From assembly GCA_009785855.1 (NCBI GenBank), contig WQUG01000095.1:1-8984 (forward strand): a DNA stretch of 8,984 nt, read 5' to 3'. This stretch comes from Actinomycetes bacterium (lineage in GTDB: Bacteria; Actinomycetota; Coriobacteriia; WRKU01; WQUG01). Positions 1 through 6,043 of this stretch are shown piece after piece. Position numbers and translations under genes: made by a program. The notes below the pieces were generated by a model. That model was given only the letters and a program-made list of their open reading frames with translations. It was not told where the DNA came from and made no database searches. Numbering within the stretch: the stretch's first letter is position 1; every line of letters begins with the position of its first letter.

Positions 1-1
1 C

Positions 2-562
2 TACCGGATCAACGAGCCTGACGAACTCGGCAGGCTTTTCACAGACTGGATGTTCACGGTCGCCGCTACCGGCGAGCGTCTGGGGATCGACCCCTTCGAT
101 CAGCCCGACGTCGCCGCCTCCAAGGAGGCGACCGCCCGCATCCTGGCCGAGAAAGCCCAAGCGAAGGGCGAGGGGGTCGCTCGAACCCCCTTGCCTTCAG
201 AGCTTCCAGAGGGCGTCCACTATCTGGCGCTGCTCGCCTGGCTCCCGTTCTCAGAGGGCAACGACGCCTTCCTGCAGCGCCGCGCCATCGAGCTGGAACG
301 TCAGTACGGTCTTCCGGTAGCCACCGAATACGGTCCGCGCTACCTGCACTCGACGGGGCAGGGCTATAAGGGAGGCCCTGCGACAGGCCTGTTCGTGTTC
401 GTAGAAAGCGACGATCCTGGTCCGGATCTGCCGATCCCCGGTAAGGATCTCACTCTCGCCGAGGTATTTACGGCCCAGCGCCAGGGAGATATCGAGGCCC
501 TTCAGGCCAAAGGGCGTCCGCTCTTCTCGATGGAGGCGTGCGATGGTCCCTGCGCCGACTGA
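2..562 (+). CDS. pgi: Glucose-6-phosphate isomerase, C-terminal part (probably the end of a transaldolase/Pgi fusion); 5' partial
   Basis: The reading frame is open from base 2 to a TGA at 560-562 (186 residues), so the start lies left of the window. Phosphoglucose isomerase interconverts glucose-6-phosphate and fructose-6-phosphate in cytosolic glycolysis. Visible hallmarks, recalled from the fused transaldolase/Pgi family, are LGIDPFDQPDVAASK near the left end, YGPRYLHSTGQGYKGGPATG in the middle, and DLPIPG followed by QRQGDIEALQAKGRPL near the end. The fused type is inferred from this resemblance, because the transaldolase half is outside the window. The stretch between the ASK motif and the conserved HYLALLAWLP strand is short for the family and holds a palindromic repeat. 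The last residues (FSMEACDGPCAD) are not family-like and overlap the next gene by 20 bp. An internal ATG at 50 is not the real start, since conserved sequence precedes it. Confidence 0.85.
   Translation, partial: YRINEPDELGRLFTDWMFTVAATGERLGIDPFDQPDVAASKEATARILAEKAQAKGEGVARTPLPSELPEGVHYLALLAWLPFSEGNDAFLQRRAIELERQYGLPVATEYGPRYLHSTGQGYKGGPATGLFVFVESDDPGPDLPIPGKDLTLAEVFTAQRQGDIEALQAKGRPLFSMEACDGPCAD
152..204 (+). repeat. Palindromic repeat copy inside pgi
   Basis: An imperfect hairpin within the coding sequence pairs 167-177 with 185-195 (11 pairs including one G-T) around a 7-base loop. The core is AGGGGGTCGCTCGA followed by ACCCCCTTGCC. Read on the plus strand it matches the minus strand of the hypD-hypE intergenic repeat: 27 of 33 positions ungapped (152-184 against 2039-2007), then, after a loop gap of 12 bases, 10 of 10 (186-195 against 1993-1984) and 7 of 9 more. 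It encodes KGEGVARTPLP in a variable linker of Pgi. I infer a dispersed element carried in frame. Confidence 0.7.
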
Positions 563-929
563 TGAGGAGTTCAGCGCGCTCATAGAACAGGCGACGTGGC
601 AGCTCTCGCACGAGGGGGTCCAGGGACTCGAGAACGTGGCGATCACCTATGCCGATGAGCCGACTCCCGAGCAGTTGCAGAAACTGAGGATGCGGGGCGA
701 CCAGCTCCTGCTGGGGCTCTACGAAGGGACGCCGATGACGAAGCGCGGCATGTTCTATCAGATGACGCTTCCCGACAAGATCACCCTGTTCAAGCTCGCG
801 CTCGCGCACATCTCAACGGACGACGAGAACTTCCGCTACAACATCCGCCACACGCTCTGGCACGAGATCGCGCACTTCTACGGTCTGGACCATCCAGCCA
901 TCCACGCGCTGGAACAGCCTCCGCAGTAG
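543..929 (+). CDS. Zincin-like metallopeptidase family protein (DUF1025/Zincin_1 type)
   Basis: This is a 128-residue soluble protein with no signal peptide or membrane segment. The zinc-site motif is HEIAHFYGLDH at residues 107-117 (His107, Glu108, His111). Family features are the ENVAITYADEP segment near residue 36, the GLYEGTP turn near 58 and LPDKITLFK, all typical as I recall of the small metallopeptidases common in Actinobacteria and Chloroflexi. The substrate is unknown even for the family. A good ribosome site, GGAGG at 532-536, sits 6 bases before the ATG and supports this start, although the start lies 20 bp inside pgi. It is probably translated from the same mRNA as pgi. Its stop is 2 bp from the end of the convergent hypE. 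The residue at motif position 11 is His, where I recall family members usually having Asp. Confidence 0.8.
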   Translation: MVPAPTDEEFSALIEQATWQLSHEGVQGLENVAITYADEPTPEQLQKLRMRGDQLLLGLYEGTPMTKRGMFYQMTLPDKITLFKLALAHISTDDENFRYNIRHTLWHEIAHFYGLDHPAIHALEQPPQ

Positions 930-931
930 CT

Positions 932-1960
932 TCAGCAGATCCGGGGGAGCTGCTCGCCGACGAGGGTGTCCATGATGCGGGTCGCGCCGAAGGCGGTGCG
1001 CAGGGCGACGCGCCCGGCGGTCCCCTCGGCGACCTCGCCGATGATCGCAGCCTCGGCGCCGTAGGTGTTGGCGCGCATGGCCGCGAGCGCTGCGTCGGCC
1101 TCATCGGCGGGGACGAAGGCGATCATCTTGCCTTCGTTAGCGACCTGGAAGACATCGTAGCCGAGCATCTCGCAGGCGCCGCGCACCTGGTCGTGGACCG
1201 GGACGGCCGTCTCTTCGACGAACAGCGCTACCTGAGAAGCGTCCGCGATCTCGTTTAAGGCTGAAGCCAGGCCGCCGCGCGTGGGGTCGCGGAAGCAGCG
1301 CGTGTGGGGCGCCGCATCGAGCACCTCGTTCACAAGTCCGGCCAGCGGCGCCGCGTCGGTTGTGATGTCGGTGCCGAACTCCAGGCCCTCGCGCACGCTC
1401 ACGATGCAGATCCCGTGGTCGCCGAGGCTGCCGGAGAGCAGGATCTTGTCGCCGGGTTTAAGCGAGCTCGCAGAAAGCTCGACTCCGCTGCGGATCTCGC
1501 CGACGCCCGAGGTGTTGATGAAGATGCCGTCGCCCTGCCCGCGTCCGACGACCTTGGTGTCGCCGGTCACGATCGCCACGCCCGCCTCGCGCGCGACCGC
1601 GCACATCGAGTGCAGGATGCGCCGCAGATCGGCGATGGGCAGGCCCTCTTCCAGCACGAAGCCGGCCGACAGATAGCGCGGGACCGCACCCGCGCAGGCG
1701 ACGTCGTTGACGGTGCCGCAGACGGCGAGGTGCCCGATGTCGCCGCCGGGGAAGAACAGGGGATGGACGACGAAGGTGTCGGTCGAGAAGCTCAGGCGCA
1801 GGTCGCTCGCCGCACCGCTCGCCTCTGAAAAGCTGATCGTCGCGGCGTCCTCAAGCTGCACGTCGCTGAACTCAGACGCGATGACGTCCTCGATCAGCGC
1901 GCGCATGAGCGAGCCGCCCGAACCATGGGCCAGCTGTACCGTTTCAAAAGTCGCGGTCAT
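932..1960 (-). CDS. hypE: Hydrogenase maturation protein HypE (carbamoyl dehydratase)
   Basis: At 342 residues this is a normal HypE length. HypE takes the carbamoyl group that HypF places on its C-terminal cysteine, dehydrates it with ATP to a thiocyanate and hands the cyanide to iron on HypC-HypD. The protein ends in EQLPRIC with Cys342 terminal, exactly the required acceptor. PurM/selenophosphate-synthetase-like landmarks are AHGSGGSLM at the N-terminus, STDTFVVHPLFFPGGDIG, AVCGTVNDVACAGA, IVTGDTKVVGRG, DPTRGGLASALNEIA and VANEGKMIAFVP. The ATG has a modest ribosome site (AAAGCGAG, about 6 bases upstream). It is the last gene of the hypFCDE operon, 109 bp behind hypD. That gap is far longer than the other junctions and carries a strong hairpin. 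The 3' end abuts the convergent metallopeptidase gene with only 2 bp between and no visible terminator. Confidence 0.97.
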   Translation of the reverse strand: MTATFETVQLAHGSGGSLMRALIEDVIASEFSDVQLEDAATISFSEASGAASDLRLSFSTDTFVVHPLFFPGGDIGHLAVCGTVNDVACAGAVPRYLSAGFVLEEGLPIADLRRILHSMCAVAREAGVAIVTGDTKVVGRGQGDGIFINTSGVGEIRSGVELSASSLKPGDKILLSGSLGDHGICIVSVREGLEFGTDITTDAAPLAGLVNEVLDAAPHTRCFRDPTRGGLASALNEIADASQVALFVEETAVPVHDQVRGACEMLGYDVFQVANEGKMIAFVPADEADAALAAMRANTYGAEAAIIGEVAEGTAGRVALRTAFGATRIMDTLVGEQLPRIC

Positions 1961-1974
1961 CGATTCTCGCTTTC

Positions 1975-2039
1975 AGGTCTGAGGGCAAGGGGGCTCGTTC
2001 GACGTGTCGAGCGACCCCCTTGCCACCCACTTGTGCTTT
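1975..2039 (-). repeat. Palindromic repeat (strong hairpin) between hypD and hypE
   Basis: The perfect 10-bp inverted arms GGCAAGGGGG (1984-1993) and CCCCCTTGCC (2015-2024) enclose 21 bases. An inner CTCG/CGAG pairing (1994-1997 with 2008-2011) extends the stem with a 3-base bulge. No T-run follows on either strand, so it does not look like an intrinsic terminator. Its minus strand, flanks included, aligns with a stretch inside pgi (152-204). It also shares AAGCACAAG plus 5 of the next 7 bases with 8944-8959 in manC. The homology beyond the stem argues for a repeat family rather than a chance palindrome. On the hyp mRNA it could stabilise the upstream message or lower hypE expression. Confidence 0.75.
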
Positions 2040-2069
2040 TGGTGAGACCCCTCGTCAAGCCGGTCCCCC

Positions 2070-3206
2070 TCATGCGCTATCAACATCCCGGTAGCGGTAG
2101 AAGGCAGCGCAGCTCCCCTCGCTCGATACCATACAGGGGCCGATGGGGTGCTCCGGCACGCAGGCGCGCCCGAAGAGGCGACACGCGGGCGGTGCGATGA
2201 TGCCGCGCAGCACCTGGCCGCACTGGCAGCCGGGCGTCTCGCGCGACTCCGGCGGGGTGACCGGCAGGCGCACGGTCGCGTCGAAGGGTGCGAACTCCTT
2301 ACGCAGCTTCAGGCCGGTCCCCGGGATCACGCCGAGGCCGCGCCAGGCGACGTCACAGGGCTCGAAGACCTCGTTCATCATCGCGACCGCCACGGGGTTA
2401 CCCTGCGGCTTGACCGCGCGTTCGTAAGCGACCTGGATCCGTGCCTTGCCGCCCTCCGCCATCTCGAGCAGGTTGCGCAAGAGCTCCTCGATCCCGAAGA
2501 GCACATCGACGGGCTCGAATCCCGTGACCGCGCCAGCTACATTGAACTCGCGGGCGAGGAACTCATAGGGAGCCGTCCCGATGATGGTCGAGACGTGCCC
2601 CGGCAGGATCAGCGCGTCGATGCCGACCTCCGGGTCGCCGGCCAGCGCGCGCAGCGCCTCCGGGACGGTCTTGTTCGCAGGCAGAACGCAGAAGTTCTCA
2701 AGCCCGGCCTCCGCGGCGCGCTTGATCGAGGCGGCGATGATCGGGGTGGTCGTCTCGAAACCGACGCTCACGAAGATCACCAGCTTTGCGGGATGGAGTG
2801 CGGCAAGGGCGAGTGCGTCCAAGGGCGAGTAGACGACGCGTACGTCGGCGCCCTCGCTCTTGGTCTGGGCGAGCGAGGTCCACGATCCCGGCACCTTGAT
2901 CATGTCACCGAAGGTGGTCAGTATCACGCCGGGTTGCTTTGCCAGTTCGATGGCGTGGTCGATGTCGGGGTTGGCGGTCACACAGACCGGGCAGCCCGGG
3001 CCGGAACTCAGGATGAGGTTGGCGGGCATGACGGACCTCAGGCCCGCCTTGGCTATCGCCATCGTGTGCGTGCCGCAGACCTCCATGAGCTTGACCGGCT
3101 TGTCTGCGGCGAGCTTTGCGGCGAGACCCCGGATGCGTTCGATCAGCTTTCCGGCGAGCGCCGGATCACGAAAGACGCTGCTGTCGAAGCCCGGCGCGTC
3201 ACTCAC
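2070..3206 (-). CDS. hypD: Hydrogenase maturation protein HypD
   Basis: At 378 residues this is a normal HypD length. HypD is the iron-sulfur scaffold that, with HypC, assembles Fe(CN)2CO for [NiFe] hydrogenases in the cytosol. Visible signatures are MEVCGTHTMAIAKAG (Cys44), SSGPGCPVCVT (Cys72 and Cys75), TTFGDMIKVPGS, GFETTTP, LPGHVSTIIG and GFEPVDVL. The C-terminal cysteine-rich region has Cys327, 329, 342, 349, 358 and 366 within PGCQCGQVL, CRLFGRACVPE and PIGPCMVSSEGSC; it includes the [4Fe-4S] ligands. The start is a GTG overlapping the hypC stop by 8 bp. GGAGG at 3213-3217, 6 bases upstream, supports that start and implies translational coupling with hypC. No key residue looks missing. 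Confidence 0.97.
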   Translation of the reverse strand: MSDAPGFDSSVFRDPALAGKLIERIRGLAAKLAADKPVKLMEVCGTHTMAIAKAGLRSVMPANLILSSGPGCPVCVTANPDIDHAIELAKQPGVILTTFGDMIKVPGSWTSLAQTKSEGADVRVVYSPLDALALAALHPAKLVIFVSVGFETTTPIIAASIKRAAEAGLENFCVLPANKTVPEALRALAGDPEVGIDALILPGHVSTIIGTAPYEFLAREFNVAGAVTGFEPVDVLFGIEELLRNLLEMAEGGKARIQVAYERAVKPQGNPVAVAMMNEVFEPCDVAWRGLGVIPGTGLKLRKEFAPFDATVRLPVTPPESRETPGCQCGQVLRGIIAPPACRLFGRACVPEHPIGPCMVSSEGSCAAFYRYRDVDSA

Positions 3207-3456
3207 GGAAGGCCTCCGGGACGTAGGCGCTTTTCACGGTCTCGAAGGTCACCTGGTCGATCAGCTCGAGGGTCTCGCGCGCGTCGGCCTCATCGATGAC
3301 CTCGATCCCGAAGCCCGCATGGACGAGTATCCAGTCGCCGACCTGAGCGTTGGGCACCAGATCGAGCGAAGCCTCGCGCGTCACTCCCAACACGTTGACC
3401 GTGGCCTTTCGATCGCCTGATCTCTCTGTTATCTGAGCTGGGATGGCAAGGCACAT
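3199..3456 (-). CDS. hypC: Hydrogenase assembly chaperone HypC
   Basis: This 85-residue protein begins MCLAIPAQI, the HypC/HupF signature. Cys2 becomes N-terminal after methionine removal and binds iron. The beta-barrel core continues with the conserved VGDWILVHAGFGIEVIDE, including His46. HypC pairs with HypD to carry the Fe(CN)2CO unit and then escorts it to the hydrogenase large-subunit precursor. The ribosome site AAAGAGG lies about 9 bases before the ATG and reaches into the end of hypF, whose stop codon is only 16 bp upstream. The 3' end overlaps hypD by 8 bp. The tight packing shows hypF, hypC and hypD are one transcription unit. The paralogue HybG cannot be excluded by sequence alone, but the hyp context favours HypC. 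Confidence 0.96.
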   Translation of the reverse strand: MCLAIPAQITERSGDRKATVNVLGVTREASLDLVPNAQVGDWILVHAGFGIEVIDEADARETLELIDQVTFETVKSAYVPEAFRE

Positions 3457-3472
3457 ACCTTACAACCTCTTT

Positions 3473-5908
3473 CTACGTCTCGAGTTCTATCGCTCCCCAT
3501 TGTGGCGTATATAACCGCGCGCAGGCAACAGCGGCCTGCCCGAACGAGACGCAGCCGTCGTTGACCGGCAGTTTCTCGTTGGTGATCGTGCACAGCCCCC
3601 GGGCCTCAAGGACCTCAAAAGCGCCTGCCAGGAGCAGACGGTTCATGAAGCAACCGCCAGAGAGCGCGACCGTGGAAAGTCCGGTCTCGCGCGCCGCCTT
3701 GGTCGCGACCTCCCCGATCACGTTGACGACCGCCTCATGGAAGCGTCGGGACAGCTCGGCGGTCGTGAGCAGGGTGTCGGGGTCCTCGCTCATCGTGACG
3801 AGGTCATCGAGCAGGGCCTCGAGCACCGGCGCCGGGCTGAAGGTCCCGTCATCGGCAAGCGCGAAGCGCCAGGCGGGCGGGGTCGGGCGCGCGTGCAGGT
3901 CGGCGGGGGCCGCAGCTTCCAGCAACATGGCGGGTGCGCCCTCGAAGGCGGCGTCGTCGGTGATATCGAGCAGCGCGGCGACCGCGTCGAAGAGCCGTCC
4001 CATCGAGGAGGTGAGCGGAGAGTTGAGCTTGTTCTTGATCATGCTCAGGACCGTGGCCTCTTCATGGGTCTCGAGTCGGGCGCGCAGCGCAGCGGCGCCC
4101 GGATGGTCGAGCAGCTCGTACTGATCGAGCAGGGCGAGCGCGATCCGGATCGGGCGCTGGATCGCTCCGGCGCCTCCCGGCAACGGGAAGGTCGCCAGAT
4201 GGGCGAAGCGCGTGGCGTCCGTGTAGGTGCTGATGAGCACCTCGCCTCCCCAGATCGTGCGATCGGTACCGTAGCCGGTGCCGTCGAAGGCGATGCCGAT
4301 GACGCCCCCTTCGGTCCCGTGCTCCGCACAGACCGCAGCGATGTGGGCATGATGATGCTGCACCCCGCAGCTGGCCAGCGGATAGCGCTCGCCGGCCTCA
4401 TCGACCTTGACCTCGGCCCACTTGGTCGAGAGGTAGTCCGGGTGCAGGTCCCAGGCGACCGAGTTCGGTCGGATCTTGAACAGGCGCTCGTAGAGCTTCT
4501 CGGTCTCCTCGAAGGCCTCCAGGGTCGCGAGGTTCTCCAGGTCGCCGATGTGCTGGGATACGAAGGCGGTATCCCCGTCGAGCAGGGTGAAGGTGTTCTT
4601 CTGCTCGGGACCGACGGCTAAGAGGGGCTCAGGCGTCGTGAAGCTCACGCGCAAAGGCTCGGGCGCGTAGCCGCGCGCGCGCCTGATCATGCAGACACGT
4701 CCGGCCACGACGCGCACCACGCTGTCATCATAGCGGGAGTGGATCGGGCGGTCATGCAGGAGGAAGACGTCAGCGACATCTCTGAGGACCTCGAGCGCGG
4801 CAGCGTTGTCGATCACGATGGGTTCCTCGCTGATGTTGCCGCTCGTCAGTACCATCGGACCGTAGAACTCTTCTGCGAGCAGATGATGCAGGGGAGTAGC
4901 CGGCAACATGACCCCGATCTCGGCCAGTCCGGGAGCGATCGAGGGGGCGAGGTCGGCGGACTCCTCGTTCTCGAGGCGGCGCAGCAAGACGATGGGGTGG
5001 GCCGGCGAGAGCAGCAGGTCGCGCTCCTGGTCGCTGATCTCACAGTAGCGCTCGGCGAGTTCGAGGTTCGGGAACATGAGCGCGAGCGGCTTGCCCCAGC
5101 GATGCTTGCGCTGACGCAGACGACGCACGGCGGTCTCACTGCGGGCGTTGCAGGCCAGCTGGAAGCCACCGAGTCCCTTGATGCCTAAGATCTGCTCGTT
5201 GTGCAGGGCCTCGCTGGCCTCAAGGATGATCGAGTTGCTGCGGGCGAGCTCGGTCTCGCGGTCGCGCTGCGGGCGGGGCTTGGTCTCGGAAGAGGGGAAC
5301 CACGTCCATTTCAGGTCATAGTCGCCAACGACCGTGCTCGTGTTCAGATAGAGCCGCGGACCGCAGACGAAGCAGGCGTCCGGCTGTGCGTGGAAGCGAC
5401 GGTCGGCCGGGTCGGCATATTCAGCGGCGCAGTCGGGGCACATCTTGAAGTCGGCCATGGTCGTGAGCGGCCGGTCATAGGGCGTGCCCTGGATGATCGT
5501 GAAGCGCGGACCGCAGTCCGTGCAGTTGATGAAGGGGTAGCGGTACCTCCGGTCCTTCTCATCGAAGAGCTCCGCCAGGCAGGACGCGCAGGTCGCCAGG
5601 TCAGGCGAGATGAAGGTCCGGAGATCGTCTGCAGCTTCAGACTCATGGATCTCGAAGTCCTCATAGCCGATGATCTGGACGGACTCGACGCTGACCTCGT
5701 CGATGCGCGCGGCAGACGGCGGGTCGGTCTCCACCGCCGCGATGAAGCGCGTGGCGACGCTGTCGGGTCCCTCGATGTGGATATGGACGCCATCGGATGC
5801 GTTCAGGACCCAGCCCTTGAGCTGAAAGCTGGTGGCAAGACGATAGACGTAGGGCCGGAACCCGACGCCCTGCACGATGCCGGAGATATGCAGTGAGTAG
5901 GCTTTCAT
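3473..5908 (-). CDS. hypF: Carbamoyltransferase HypF (hydrogenase maturation)
   Basis: HypF (811 residues) uses carbamoyl phosphate and ATP to put a carbamoyl group on the C-terminal cysteine of HypE, the source of the cyanide ligands. Domains in order: acylphosphatase (about 1-90; GIVQGVGFRPYVYRLA with Arg18, and Asn36); a zinc-binding region with four CxxC pairs (Cys107/110, 129/132, 157/160, 179/182); a YrdC-like domain (about 230-430; KGLGGFQLACNA, KPLALMFP, MVLTSGNISEEP); and a Kae1-like carbamoyltransferase domain (about 450-811; QHHHAHIAA at 517-525, FDGTGYG, ALSGGCFMNRLLL). It is somewhat longer than the roughly 750-780 residues I recall as usual; about 40 poorly conserved residues (187-225) separate the zinc region from the YrdC domain. 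It is first in the operon, reads divergently from hemB, and has no clear ribosome site before its ATG. Confidence 0.97.
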   Translation of the reverse strand: MKAYSLHISGIVQGVGFRPYVYRLATSFQLKGWVLNASDGVHIHIEGPDSVATRFIAAVETDPPSAARIDEVSVESVQIIGYEDFEIHESEAADDLRTFISPDLATCASCLAELFDEKDRRYRYPFINCTDCGPRFTIIQGTPYDRPLTTMADFKMCPDCAAEYADPADRRFHAQPDACFVCGPRLYLNTSTVVGDYDLKWTWFPSSETKPRPQRDRETELARSNSIILEASEALHNEQILGIKGLGGFQLACNARSETAVRRLRQRKHRWGKPLALMFPNLELAERYCEISDQERDLLLSPAHPIVLLRRLENEESADLAPSIAPGLAEIGVMLPATPLHHLLAEEFYGPMVLTSGNISEEPIVIDNAAALEVLRDVADVFLLHDRPIHSRYDDSVVRVVAGRVCMIRRARGYAPEPLRVSFTTPEPLLAVGPEQKNTFTLLDGDTAFVSQHIGDLENLATLEAFEETEKLYERLFKIRPNSVAWDLHPDYLSTKWAEVKVDEAGERYPLASCGVQHHHAHIAAVCAEHGTEGGVIGIAFDGTGYGTDRTIWGGEVLISTYTDATRFAHLATFPLPGGAGAIQRPIRIALALLDQYELLDHPGAAALRARLETHEEATVLSMIKNKLNSPLTSSMGRLFDAVAALLDITDDAAFEGAPAMLLEAAAPADLHARPTPPAWRFALADDGTFSPAPVLEALLDDLVTMSEDPDTLLTTAELSRRFHEAVVNVIGEVATKAARETGLSTVALSGGCFMNRLLLAGAFEVLEARGLCTITNEKLPVNDGCVSFGQAAVACARLYTPQWGAIELET

Positions 5909-5918
5909 CGTAGAGATA

Positions 5919-5927
5919 ATCGTAGCA
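5919..5927 (-). promoter_or_regulatory. Candidate extended -10 for hypF, possible leaderless start
   Basis: On the minus strand TGCTACGAT resembles an extended -10 (TGn followed by TATAAT, 4 of 6). It ends 10 bases before the hypF ATG, so transcription would begin about 3-5 bases from the start codon. No Shine-Dalgarno sequence is seen there and no good -35 is visible. An overlapping GATTAT (5916-5921) is an alternative. This is a weak call from consensus only. Confidence 0.35.
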
Positions 5928-5995
5928 TGACCTGCCGGGCGCGAGGTGATCGGATCTTTCTGTGACGGTTATGCGTTTGCGCCGGGGCCTCCCGC

Positions 5996-6001
5996 TATAA
6001 T
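5996..6001 (+). promoter_or_regulatory. -10 element of the hemB-ahbD promoter
   Basis: A perfect TATAAT lies 42 bases before the hemB ATG, which would give a leader of roughly 35 bases with the start site near 6008. The region at the expected -35 distance (about 5973-5978, GCGTTT) is a poor match to TTGACA, so an activator or an alternative sigma factor may be involved. In this GC-rich background the exact hexamer is unlikely to be chance. Confidence 0.55.
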
Positions 6002-6043
6002 GGATGCAGTGAATGTCCGATCAAGCCCAAGGGAGTGAGCGTC

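Larger units (their letters stand above)
5909..6043. promoter_or_regulatory. Divergent intergenic region between hypF and hemB
   Basis: These 135 bases separate the divergent hypF and hemB starts and must hold the promoters of both the hyp operon and the hemB-ahbD unit. I see candidate -10 elements for each direction (listed separately), no convincing inverted repeat for a known regulator, and no riboswitch-like structure. Sharing one short region would let hydrogenase maturation and heme synthesis be controlled together, but the sequence does not prove that. Confidence 0.6.

Noticed and set aside
605..640. GAGGGGGTCCAGGGACTCGAG in the metallopeptidase gene as a fourth repeat copy
   Set aside because: It has no matching C-run arm, and the encoded residues fit the normal family sequence before ENVAITYADEP.
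925..940. Bidirectional terminator between the convergent metallopeptidase gene and hypE
   Set aside because: The stops are 2 bp apart and no inverted repeat with a T-run is visible at the junction.
1984..2024. Intrinsic terminator for hypD or hypE
   Set aside because: The stem is strong but no T-run follows on either strand, and hypE just downstream clearly belongs to the hyp operon. A repeat element explains it better.
2148..3299. A long open frame (383 codons) on the plus strand opposite hypD
   Set aside because: It is the antisense shadow of hypD, whose cysteine motifs are intact. The translation matches no family I know.
5961..5976. Rex- or CRP-like operator (TGTGAC) upstream of hemB
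   Set aside because: Only one half-site is present and no symmetrical partner lies at the expected spacing.
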